Below are positions 1-7,776 of a DNA stretch of 64,000 nt, one piece after another (the first letter of the stretch is position 1; the number at the start of each line of letters is the position of its first letter). The notes under the pieces are model-generated. The model was given only the letters and a program-made list of their open reading frames with translations, made no database searches and was not told the origin of the DNA. Source of the stretch: Paraburkholderia nodosa (lineage in GTDB: Bacteria; Pseudomonadota; Gammaproteobacteria; Burkholderiales; Burkholderiaceae); contig NZ_MCNV01000006.1 of NCBI RefSeq assembly GCF_001718195.1, positions 124,001-188,000 on the forward strand. The letters run 5' to 3'. A program made the position numbers and the translations under genes.

Positions 1-699
1 CGCGATTTCCACGCCAGCTTCGGCGAGCAGCTTAGCGACGAACGGATGTTCGCGATGCGCGAGGACGACCGGTGCGAGGCTGGCGTAAGCTGTCTGGTTG
101 GCCGCGCACTGCCATACGATGAGACTGTCGCGATCGGTGGCCCGCGCGTGTGCGAGGAGGGCCCGTGCGAAGTCGTCCATGGGCACGCGTGCATCGAGCG
201 CCTGCTGCGCCCAGACGATCGCGCGCAGGCCGAACCACGCGCCACTCGCTTCGTCGCCCGAGGGAAAGCCGAAACCGCCCGCAATGCGGCACTGACCGTC
301 CTCACCAAGCACCGCTGCGATGCTGCCCGTGCCGAGGGCGACCACCACGCCCGGCGCGCCGCCGTGCGCGCCCAGCAGTGTCGTGTAGGCGTCGCTTTCC
401 ACCGCGAGTCCGGCCACGGGGGGAGCGGCAGCGAGAAACGGCGCGAGCCAGTCGGGGTTGTTCACGCCCGCGAGCCCGCAGCCAAGCACGCATTGCGACC
501 AGTCGAACGCAAGCCCCGCGTGCGCAAACGCCGCGCGGCAGCCCTCCTCGATCGATTGCCAGGCCCGCGCGATACCGAGCCCGAGCCCCGACGGCCCCGC
601 AGCCGCGCGCGCGAGTTCGACGCCGTTCGCGTCGCCAAGCGCGATGCGCGTGCCCGTGCCGCCGCCGTCCACGCCAATCAACCAGGTGTATTTCCGCAT
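1..699 (-). CDS. BadF/BadG/BcrA/BcrD-type ATPase, probable N-acetylglucosamine kinase (3' end beyond window)
   Basis: Reading from an ATG at 699, the frame stays open for 233 codons to the window edge, so the C-terminus is missing. The N-terminus MRKYTWLIGVDGGGTGTRIA carries the DGGGTGTR phosphate-1 loop of the actin/hexokinase superfamily. Further on come GCGLAGVNN and a VVVALGTGSIAAVLG phosphate-2 motif followed by GGFGFPSGDEASG, the arrangement seen in BadF-like sugar kinases, which most often phosphorylate N-acetylglucosamine or a related amino sugar in the cytoplasm. It diverges from tag with a gap of about 180 bases. The substrate cannot be fixed from the visible part. The family call is firm and the GlcNAc assignment is an inference. 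Confidence 0.8.
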   Translation of the reverse strand, partial: MRKYTWLIGVDGGGTGTRIALGDANGVELARAAAGPSGLGLGIARAWQSIEEGCRAAFAHAGLAFDWSQCVLGCGLAGVNNPDWLAPFLAAAPPVAGLAVESDAYTTLLGAHGGAPGVVVALGTGSIAAVLGEDGQCRIAGGFGFPSGDEASGAWFGLRAIVWAQQALDARVPMDDFARALLAHARATDRDSLIVWQCAANQTAYASLAPVVLAHREHPFVAKLLAEAGVEIA

Positions 700-878
700 G
701 ATGTCCGCCGCGCCTCGCGCGCCTGTGAGTCCGGTTCGAAAGCCAAAATTCTTGTCGTGCCGCAGAGACTAACGGCTTCCCCGGGTTCGCACAATCGGCC
801 ATCCGGCCAGGGTGGCGGCGCTGCACCGATCCGCTATGCTTGCGTGGCTCGAACGATGTCTCGCAAGGAGAACTTACC

Positions 879-1475
879 GTGACACACCGCTGCAACTGGG
901 TATCGGCAGGCGCGTCGCCGCAGTATGTGCAATACCACGACGAGGAGTGGGGCGTGCCGTCGCGGGACGACCAGCATCTGTTCGAAATGATCGTGCTCGA
1001 AGGCGCGCAGGCAGGGCTCTCGTGGTCCACGATACTCAACAAGCGCGAAGGCTATCGCCGCGCCTTCGCCGACTTCGACATCGAGAAGGTTGCGCGCTTT
1101 ACGCCCAAACACGTCGAAACGCTCATGCAGGACGCCTCGATCGTGCGCAACCGGGCCAAGATCGAGGCCGCCATCGCCAACGCCCGCGCCGTGCAGCAAA
1201 TCCAGACGGAGCACGGCTCGCTCGCGAAGTTTGTCTGGTCGTTCGTGAACGACACGCCCATCCAGAACGACCTTGCCTCGTATCGCGACGCACCAGCGTC
1301 TACCGAAGTCTCGGACGCCCTTAGCAAGGCGCTCAAAAAATACGGCTGCAAATTCGTTGGTACGACGATCTGCTACGCGTTCATGCAGGCTGTCGGCATG
1401 GTCAACGACCATGAGCGCGACTGCATGTGCCGCAAGGCCTGCGCTGCGCTTGGCAAAAAGAAGCGCCGCGCCTGA
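879..1475 (+). CDS. tag: DNA-3-methyladenine glycosylase I
   Basis: A 198-residue protein that excises 3-methyladenine from alkylated DNA as the first step of base excision repair. The start is a GTG at 879 preceded by AAGGAG at 865-870; the frame is open from an ATG at 840, but that lacks a ribosome-binding site. The sequence begins MTHRCNWVSAG and contains FEMIVLEGAQAGLSWSTILN, which includes the family's catalytic Glu region. The zinc site of Tag can be traced: Cys near residue 5, His in QYHDEEW, and the C-terminal His and Cys in NDHERDCMC. Length fits the family (about 190). It is a single gene diverging from the BadF-like kinase. Confidence 0.96.
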   Translation: MTHRCNWVSAGASPQYVQYHDEEWGVPSRDDQHLFEMIVLEGAQAGLSWSTILNKREGYRRAFADFDIEKVARFTPKHVETLMQDASIVRNRAKIEAAIANARAVQQIQTEHGSLAKFVWSFVNDTPIQNDLASYRDAPASTEVSDALSKALKKYGCKFVGTTICYAFMQAVGMVNDHERDCMCRKACAALGKKKRRA

Positions 1476-1769
1476 GCGCAGTGACACTTGCGCGACTCGG
1501 GTAACCCCCGAGCGAGGCAGGACGCGCCTTGGAAACCTTCGTCCCGCATGGCTTTGTGGCACGCCGGCGCGACTGCGCCCGGCACTGGCCAACCCAATTT
1601 TTGATCGCTACGGTGCGCCACCCCACGGTTTTCCGCTGGCGTGCCGTTATAACGGGAAGTGAATGCAGACGCGTCAGGGGAACGGTGAGTGATGTCGGCT
1701 GGAAGGCCGGCGGCGCCGCATTAGAAGGGAATTAACCTGTGCCCGGCAGCTGGGCAACAGGGGGTTGAA

Positions 1770-2228
1770 ATGAAAAACGTCCACTTCCTGAGTCATCAGG
1801 AAATCTTCGACCGCGCGGTGGCCCATCTCTTTGGCTAGGGGCGCGCGGCACTTCTCCCACGCGGAGGCGGCGCCTACCGGGGCGGTGGCTGTGGCGGCGG
1901 CTCCGGCAGCGCGCACAGCTATGGCGGTTGCCCGGTCGGCAGCTTCATCCGGCCACGCGACTATATGAGCGCCATGGAAGGCATACCCGTGCGCTACCTC
2001 GGCCGTGAGACGAACGACGTGCCGCTCTATATGGATGTGGGCGTCGCCGCGCTGAAGAAGGCGCTGCTGCGCGCCCATATCAACATATACGACCCCGCCA
2101 CGATCACTCTGCTGAGTTGCCTGCAGAACGTGCACGACGTGTTTGGCGTGTGGGAATGGCGCGAACGCCTTTGTTCGATTGCCGCGCAGTTCGGCTTGTC
2201 GCCCGCGCAGCTGAAGAACGCTGCCTGA
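1770..2228 (+). pseudogene. Small conserved-looking protein gene interrupted by an in-frame TAG at codon 23
   Basis: From ATG 1770 the frame reads MKNVHFLSHQEIFDRAVAHLFG, then TAG (1836-1838), then continues in the same frame for another 129 codons without a break to TGA at 2228. The remainder has a Gly/Cys-rich stretch (GGGAYRGGGCGGG, GGCPVGSFIRPRDY), then a compact C-terminus ending LSPAQLKNAA. Both sides of the stop look like one coding sequence, so a CAG-to-TAG change is the simplest explanation. A weaker GGGG stretch lies just before ATG 1770. A shorter product could start at ATG 1965 (87 residues) but no strong ribosome-binding site precedes it. I do not recognise a function; by memory similar proteins occur in Burkholderia genomes. 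Confidence 0.6.
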
Positions 2229-2294
2229 AATCGGCCGGCACGCGCAACACGCGCCGCGCATCGGCGCGTAGTTTCTAAGCGCAAATACGCACAA

Positions 2295-2340
2295 ACGCAA
2301 ACGGCGGCGCAGCTTCTTTCGAAGCATGCGCCGCCGTCTG
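2295..2340 (-). terminator. Probable rpsU terminator hairpin
   Basis: Arms 2301-2311 and 2327-2337 (ACGGCGGCGCA / TGCGCCGCCGT) enclose an inner GCTTC/GAAGC stem with a TTTC loop. On the minus strand the stem is followed by a moderately T-rich TTTGCGTTTG. It lies just past the rpsU stop. Confidence 0.65.
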
Positions 2341-2365
2341 GCGGAACACCGAAAAGCGAAAAAGC

Positions 2366-2578
2366 TTAGTGGAGCTTTTTCGGCAGCATCTGGCTGCGCA
2401 GGCGCTTGTGCAGGCGCTTAACAGCAGCTGCCTTCTTGCGCTTGCGAACTGCCGTCGGCTTTTCGTAAGCTTGACGCTCACGCAGCTCGGCGATCAGGCC
2501 GTTCTTTTCGATCGCACGGCGGAAGCGGCGAATCGCCACTTCGAACGGCTCGTTTTCCTTCAGAAGAATCGTCGTCAT
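2366..2578 (-). CDS. rpsU: 30S ribosomal protein S21
   Basis: A 70-residue, very basic protein beginning [19 protein letters not shown] and ending [12 protein letters not shown], the full-length signature of bS21. It binds the 30S platform near the anti-Shine-Dalgarno helix and is needed for efficient initiation. The Lys/Arg-rich tail [17 protein letters not shown] is visible. Here it stands alone, without the dnaG-rpoD partners found in enterics, and is followed by a hairpin terminator. Burkholderia genomes often carry more than one rpsU copy, so this may be one of several. Confidence 0.97.
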   Translation of the reverse strand: MTTILLKENEPFEVAIRRFRRAIEKNGLIAELRERQAYEKPTAVRKRKKAAAVKRLHKRLRSQMLPKKLH

Positions 2579-2959
2579 GTATTTCCTAACTCAAATCGCT
2601 TAATACGGTTCAAAGGCGCGAGCGTCAAAGCCGCTCACGCGCCGGCCCTCCGGTCGTTCGCCACGCTGGGGCCGAACGAGAGGCAAGGCGGCCACGGAGG
2701 CCGGAAAAGAGAAGTAGGGGGTTCACAGCGGAACGCGATCAGGTCGACCTTGCTGCAACACACCTGACCGCCGGTTTGCGGCCGCCAACAGTAACGAACA
2801 CGGCAACAAAACAGGCAAAGATCTCAATTCACTCCCAATGATATCAGGAAAAGATCCGCCTGACCAGGGTTTCTTGAGTCTACTCAGGGACTTGCGCGGC
2901 TTGCCGCGGCCGCCGCGCCCGCCCTGTCGATTAGGACACCTGGGTTAATGCCTTTGCCG
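2579..2959. other. Non-coding stretch between rpsU and the aldo/keto reductase
   Basis: About 380 bases with no convincing coding frame. It must hold the rpsU promoter and leader (transcribed leftwards) and the 3' end of the aldo/keto reductase transcript. I could not pick out a good -35/-10 pair or a clear terminator. Confidence 0.4.
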
Positions 2960-3901
2960 TCAGGCGCTCGCGTCGTTGAGCGCCTGGATGTCGGCCGGAT
3001 CGAGCTTCAGCCGTACCGCCGCCGCAAGGCTCTCCAACTGATCCAGCGAAGTCGCGCTCGCGATCGGCGCGGTAATGCTCGGGCGCGCGATCAGCCACGC
3101 CAGCGCAACTGCCGCGAGCGTGCTGCCGTGACGCTCAGCCACATAGTCGAGCGCCGCGAGGATCCGGATGCCGCGGTGGTCGAGGTACTTTTCGACGCGC
3201 GAGCCGCGCGTGCTCTTCGCGAGATCCTCGCGCGAACGGTACTTGCCCGAGAGAAAGCCGCTCGCGAGGCTGTAATAGGGCACGACCGCGAGCTTCTGCG
3301 CCATGGCCACCGGTTCGAGATCGGCCTCGTAATGGGCGCGGTCGTACAGGTTGTATTCGGGCTGAATGATCTGGTACGCGGGCAGGCCGGATTTCGTCGC
3401 AACCGCGAGCGCCTCCTCGACGCGCGCGCCCGTGTAGTTCGACGCGCCGATCACCCGCACCTTGCCGGCCTCGATCAGCCGTTGGTACGCACCGAGCGTT
3501 TCCTCGAGCGGGACTTTCTGGTCGTCCTCGTGCGAGAAGTACACGTCGATGTAGTCAGTCTGCAGACGACGCAGCGAATCCTCCACGGCAGCCGCGATGT
3601 TGGCGGCGGAAAGTCCCGGGCGGCGTGCATCTTTTGCGACCTTCGTTGCGATCACCACCTTGTCGCGCTTGCCGCTTTTGGCGATCCACTTGCCGATGAT
3701 CGTCTCCGATTCGCCGCCCTGGTTGCCGGGCACCCACGCGGAATACACATCGGCGGTGTCGATGAAGTTGAGGCCGGCGTCGGTGAAGGCGTCGAGTATC
3801 GAAAACGAGGTGGCTTCGTCTGCGGTCCAGCCGAAGACGTTGCCGCCGAACATGAGCGGGGCGACCTGCAACGAGGAATTGCCGATCCTGCGTAGTTCCA
3901 T
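2960..3901 (-). CDS. Aldo/keto reductase
   Basis: A 313-residue NADPH-dependent oxidoreductase with a TIM-barrel fold. The start is ATG 3901 because CTGGAGG lies just upstream (about 3905-3911); the open frame extends further upstream but without a ribosome-binding site. The catalytic tetrad of the family is visible: Asp48 and Tyr53 in FIDTADVYS, Lys87 in VIATKV and His124 in IDVYFSHEDD. The C-terminal cofactor segment IARPSITAPIASATS is typical of the YajO/Tas-like group. Monocistronic, transcribed away from fliC. The physiological substrate is not predictable from sequence. Confidence 0.92.
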   Translation of the reverse strand: MELRRIGNSSLQVAPLMFGGNVFGWTADEATSFSILDAFTDAGLNFIDTADVYSAWVPGNQGGESETIIGKWIAKSGKRDKVVIATKVAKDARRPGLSAANIAAAVEDSLRRLQTDYIDVYFSHEDDQKVPLEETLGAYQRLIEAGKVRVIGASNYTGARVEEALAVATKSGLPAYQIIQPEYNLYDRAHYEADLEPVAMAQKLAVVPYYSLASGFLSGKYRSREDLAKSTRGSRVEKYLDHRGIRILAALDYVAERHGSTLAAVALAWLIARPSITAPIASATSLDQLESLAAAVRLKLDPADIQALNDASA

Positions 3902-4154
3902 GGGGCCTCCAGAAAAAAGGGCGGACGGGAATCGCTGAGGATACGCCGCCTCGCGGCGCGCTGCAGCGGGCAAGGGCGCGCAGCCGCGGGAGTGCCTTGG
4001 CGCCCTGCACTAAACCACGCGCGATACCTGCCGTAAACACGCTTGCAAACTGCAAGACGCAGAAATGCGTGAGGGAAGCGGGAAGCACGAAGCGCGGCGC
4101 AACCGGATTTTTTATGCACCGCGCAAATGAGGTCTCGATTGTCGGTGCTTCCCC

Positions 4155-4181
4155 TCAAGTTTTTTTTACCCACGCCGACAA
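4155..4181 (+). promoter_or_regulatory. Sigma-28 (FliA) promoter of fliC
   Basis: TCAAGTTT (4155-4162), an 11-base spacer, then GCCGACAA (4174-4181) matches the flagellar sigma-28 consensus TAAAGTTT-N11-GCCGATAA with one mismatch in each element and exact spacing. It sits about 90 bases before the fliC start, in an otherwise featureless 370-base gap (3902-4271). Confidence 0.88.
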
Positions 4182-4271
4182 CCTTCACTGAGGCGGCCAG
4201 CAATGAAAGATTGCACCCGCCGCGGCCATAGTGGCTTGTAACGGGCTTTCAGCCCGCTTAGGAGAATTTCC

Positions 4272-5447
4272 ATGCTCGGAATTAACAGCAACATCAACTC
4301 GCTCGTCGCGCAACAGAACCTGACGGGCTCGGGCAGCGCGCTGTCGCAAGCGATCACGCGCCTGTCGTCGGGTAAGCGCATCAACAGCGCAGCTGACGAT
4401 GCAGCAGGCCTCGCGATTTCGAACATCATGCAGACCCAGATCAACGGTCTGAATCAGGGCGTGTCGAACTCGAACGATGGCGTTTCGCTGGTTCAAACGG
4501 CATCGAGCGGTCTCTCGTCGCTGACGAGCAGCCTGCAACGTATCCGCCAGCTGGCTACGCAAGCGGCCAACGGCTCGATGACCTCGGACGACCGCGCAGC
4601 GCTGCAGAAGGAAGTCAACCAGCAAGTCTCGGAAATCAACCGTATCGCTTCGCAAACGACGTACAACGGCATGAACGTGCTGAACGGCACGCTCGGTAAC
4701 GTGTCGTTCCAGGTCGGTGCCAACGTCGGTCAGACGATCAGCCTGAGCCTGTCGCAAAACATGTCGGCTGCTTCGATCGGCAGCGGTGTGCCGCAAGCTG
4801 GCCAGACGCTCGGCACGTTCAGCGGCCTGAGCTTGGATTCGGCCGGCGCTTCGGTCGCTGCCTCGGCTGCAACGGTCACGTCGATCAACGTCGTCTCCGA
4901 CGGCAGCGGCGGCTTCACGTTCACGGACCAGAACAACCAGGCACTGAGCAACACGGCAGTCGGCGCGCTGTTCACGGCCACGGGCGCTTCGGGCACCAGC
5001 GGCAACGCCATCCAGGGCTCGGGCGGTGCGGTTTCGCTCAGCATTGCCGCCGCCTTCAATACGGCTGTCGGCTCGGCCGGCTCCGCTGCTGTTGCAACGG
5101 TGGACGCTCAAGTCAACTCCTACAACGTGCCGACGGACGTTGCTAACGTCAACATCAGCACGGCAAGTGGCGCAAGCATGGCCATGGAGTCGATCGACAA
5201 CGCACTGAACACGCTGAACAACCTGCAGGCAACGCTCGGCGCAGCGCAAAACCGCTTCACGGCAATCGGCACGACGCAGCAAGCTCAGTCGACCGACCTG
5301 TCGACCGCCCAGTCGTCGATCCAGGACGCCAACTTCGCGGAAGAAACGGCGAACCTGAGCAAGGCGCAAGTGCTGCAGCAAGCCGGCATCTCGGTGCTCG
5401 CACAAGCGAACTCGCAGCCGCAGCAGATCCTGAAGCTCCTCCAGTAA
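4272..5447 (+). CDS. fliC: Flagellin
   Basis: A 391-residue flagellin, the repeating subunit of the flagellar filament, exported by the flagellar type III apparatus. The conserved N-terminal D0/D1 region starts MLGINSNINSLVAQQNL and includes the LSSGKRINSAADDAAGLAI signature. The C-terminal helix ends LAQANSQPQQILKLLQ. The central D2/D3 part (about residues 150-320) is short, variable and rich in Ser, Thr, Ala and Gly, giving many possible O-glycosylation sites. AGGAGAA lies upstream of ATG 4272. A sigma-28 promoter precedes it and a strong terminator follows, so it is transcribed alone. The glycosyltransferase gene downstream of fliDT is a plausible modifier of this protein. Confidence 0.98.
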   Translation: MLGINSNINSLVAQQNLTGSGSALSQAITRLSSGKRINSAADDAAGLAISNIMQTQINGLNQGVSNSNDGVSLVQTASSGLSSLTSSLQRIRQLATQAANGSMTSDDRAALQKEVNQQVSEINRIASQTTYNGMNVLNGTLGNVSFQVGANVGQTISLSLSQNMSAASIGSGVPQAGQTLGTFSGLSLDSAGASVAASAATVTSINVVSDGSGGFTFTDQNNQALSNTAVGALFTATGASGTSGNAIQGSGGAVSLSIAAAFNTAVGSAGSAAVATVDAQVNSYNVPTDVANVNISTASGASMAMESIDNALNTLNNLQATLGAAQNRFTAIGTTQQAQSTDLSTAQSSIQDANFAEETANLSKAQVLQQAGISVLAQANSQPQQILKLLQ

Positions 5448-5508
5448 TACGAGCTTCTCTAGCACAAGCGTTGCGCGCCCGGCAGCAATACCCGTGAGCG
5501 CAACGCAA

Positions 5509-5543
5509 GCCAATCGGGAGGATCACCTCCCGATTGGCGTTTT
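5509..5543 (+). terminator. fliC intrinsic terminator
   Basis: Perfect 13-base inverted repeat GCCAATCGGGAGG (5509-5521) and CCTCCCGATTGGC (5526-5538) with an ATCA loop, followed by GTTTTG. It separates the abundant fliC transcript from fliD. Confidence 0.9.
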
Positions 5544-5592
5544 GCAGACTTGAACCGATTCACACTGCAACGCCGACGCACGGAGCCCCTTC

Positions 5593-7176
5593 ATGTCCAC
5601 CGTATCCAGTTCGACAGCCAGCACGATCGCAAGTAGCGTCGCCGCTACAACCGCAGCGAGCAACGCCGCTTTGCAGCAAGCCGCCCAGTCGATCGTCAGC
5701 GGCTCGACCGGCAACTCGTCGATGGACGTGAACTCGCTCGTCACCGCGCTCGTCAATGCCAAGACTGCCGGCCAGGCCGCGACGATCAGCGCCGAGCAGA
5801 CGCAAGACAACACCGAGATTTCCGCGTACGGCGCGCTTTCCGCCGCGCTCTCCGCGCTTCAGGCAGGCCTCTCGCCGCTTTCGGACGGCACGACCCTCAA
5901 TGCATTCAGCACGACGCTCAGCGGCACCGGCATTACGGCCACCGCAGGCAGCGGCGCGGCAGCCGGGTCCTATTCCATTGACCTGAAGCAGGTGGCGCAG
6001 GCTCAGGTGCTCACCTCGACAGGCTACGGCGCAACCACGGCGCTCGTCGGATCGGGGGGCTCCGCCACGATGACGCTGACCGTCAACGGCGCCAGCACAA
6101 CGATCTCGCTCAACAGCTCGAACAGCACGGTTGCAGGCATTGCGTCGGCGATCAACTCGGCCACCAACAACCCGGGCGTGACGGCATCGGTCGTCAACGG
6201 CGCCGACGGCGCGCACCTCGTACTGCACTCGACGTCGACCGGTTCGCAGAACGGCATCAGCATCGCGATCAGCGACTCGAATTCCAGCGACGCAGTGAAC
6301 AATCTCGCCGTGACGACCACGGCGGGTACGGCGATCACGAGCTCCAGCGCGACTTCGGCCAACCTCACCGCCAACCAGTCGACGATCTCCAACACGACCA
6401 CGTGGACGCAGTCCACGGCCGCACAGGACGCCTATTTCGCGATCGACGGCACGGGCGCGACTAGCTCGACGAACACGGTGACCTCCGCGCTTTCCGGCGT
6501 CACGCTGAACCTGACCGCATCGGCAGTCGATACGTCGAGCACGGGCAGCGGCGCACAAACGCTCACGGTCGCGCAGAACACGAGCGCGGAATCCAGCGCG
6601 ATCAACAATTTCGTCACGCTCTACAACACGCTCGTGACGACGATGGCCGCGCTCACGTCGTTCAGCTCGACCTCGACCTCGCAAGGCGTGCTGCTCGGCG
6701 ACTCGACGCTGAACATGATTCAGAACCAGCTTGCGACGATCGTGGCGACGGGTGTGAAGAGCGGCAGCACGACGACCAGTCTCGCTTCGATCGGCGTCAC
6801 GCTGAATTCGGACGGCTCGCTCTCGGTCGACAGTAGTACGCTGAACACCGCACTGCAGAACAATCAGTCGACCGTGGCCGCGCTGTTCAATTCGACCAAC
6901 GGCGTCGCCGCCCAGTTGAACAACAACATCACGAGCTATTCGTCGAGCACGGGCGTCATCACGACTCGTACCAACTCGATCCAGACTGACCTGACGAACC
7001 TCTCGACACAGCAGTCGAATCTCGCCGAGTACCAGTCGCAGCTCACCAGCATGTACACCGCCCAGTTCACCGCGCTCAACACGCTGATGGCGACGATGAA
7101 CAGCAACCAGCAGTACCTCACGCAGCTCTTCGGCGGCACCAACAGTGCAGGCGCGCTGGCCACCAACAAGAGCTAA
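5593..7176 (+). CDS. fliD: Flagellar filament capping protein FliD (HAP2)
   Basis: A 527-residue protein that caps the growing filament and helps fold exported flagellin. It starts MSTVSSSTAS; the N-terminal FliD domain includes SSMDVNSLVTALVNAKTAGQAA and the C-terminal FliD domain spans roughly residues 290-510, ending TALNTLMATMNSNQQYLTQLF, where the YL-Q-F ending is typical of FliD. The middle is Ser/Thr/Ala-rich with a flagellin-hook IN motif (ISLNSSNSTVAGIASAINSA). The next gene, a fliT-like chaperone, follows by 23 bases, suggesting co-transcription. Confidence 0.97.
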   Translation: MSTVSSSTASTIASSVAATTAASNAALQQAAQSIVSGSTGNSSMDVNSLVTALVNAKTAGQAATISAEQTQDNTEISAYGALSAALSALQAGLSPLSDGTTLNAFSTTLSGTGITATAGSGAAAGSYSIDLKQVAQAQVLTSTGYGATTALVGSGGSATMTLTVNGASTTISLNSSNSTVAGIASAINSATNNPGVTASVVNGADGAHLVLHSTSTGSQNGISIAISDSNSSDAVNNLAVTTTAGTAITSSSATSANLTANQSTISNTTTWTQSTAAQDAYFAIDGTGATSSTNTVTSALSGVTLNLTASAVDTSSTGSGAQTLTVAQNTSAESSAINNFVTLYNTLVTTMAALTSFSSTSTSQGVLLGDSTLNMIQNQLATIVATGVKSGSTTTSLASIGVTLNSDGSLSVDSSTLNTALQNNQSTVAALFNSTNGVAAQLNNNITSYSSSTGVITTRTNSIQTDLTNLSTQQSNLAEYQSQLTSMYTAQFTALNTLMATMNSNQQYLTQLFGGTNSAGALATNKS

Positions 7177-7199
7177 GTGCATCCAGCAGGAGAGACGAC

Positions 7200-7499
7200 A
7201 TGGAATTCGGGGCGCCCATCGATCGCATCTGGCAGATCACGAAAGACATCGAGCAGGCGGCAGCCGTCGGCGAATGGGAAAAGGCGGCCGAGCTCGCGAA
7301 CGAGCGCTCGCCGCTTCTCATGTCGCTCTCCGCGAAGCAAACGGGCGCCGCGCTCGACGTGCTCAAACAGGTTCATGCGGTCGATACACGTGTCGCAGCA
7401 GCGGCGGAGTCGGCCCAAAGCACGCTCAGCGCCGAGTACCGTTCCGCCATGCAGGCAACGCGCAATGTGAACCTGTATCAGCGCGTTGCGCAGTTCTGA
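7200..7499 (+). CDS. fliT: FliT-like flagellar chaperone
   Basis: A 99-residue helical protein starting MEFGAPIDRIWQITKDIEQA, preceded by CAGGAGAG (7186-7193). Size, predicted all-helical character and position directly after fliD fit FliT, the cytoplasmic export chaperone of FliD. Sequence signatures of FliT are weak in general, so the call rests mainly on context. Probably translated from the fliD transcript; a hairpin follows. Confidence 0.75.
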   Translation: MEFGAPIDRIWQITKDIEQAAAVGEWEKAAELANERSPLLMSLSAKQTGAALDVLKQVHAVDTRVAAAAESAQSTLSAEYRSAMQATRNVNLYQRVAQF

Positions 7500-7572
7500 A
7501 GTACGGACTTTGCAGCGCGTCCAGGAATAACAAGCAACCATTGCGCCCTCGAAGGCGCATTCGCACATTTCG

Positions 7573-7597
7573 GCCCGCCTCGCGCGGGCTTTTCTTT
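7573..7597 (+). terminator. Terminator after fliDT
   Basis: GCCCGC (7573-7578), a five-base loop and GCGGGC (7584-7589) are followed by TTTTCTTTT. Marks the end of the fliD-fliT unit. The rest of 7500-7776 holds no gene; it should contain the promoter of the glycosyltransferase, which I could not identify. Confidence 0.75.
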
Positions 7598-7776
7598 TGC
7601 GCGCCCCTCTTGGGCATAGCTCAGGCAGCAACGGCCTTCAACTGACCCCATCTACGCCCTTCGTTCGCACCACCGAATTGGCGGGCGTTTTGACGTCAAC
7701 TCGGCAATTCGTCCCGAGTGCGCGCGCTCGATAATTGCCTTACCTCTGCTAACTGCGGCGCAAGCACGCCTTCGTC

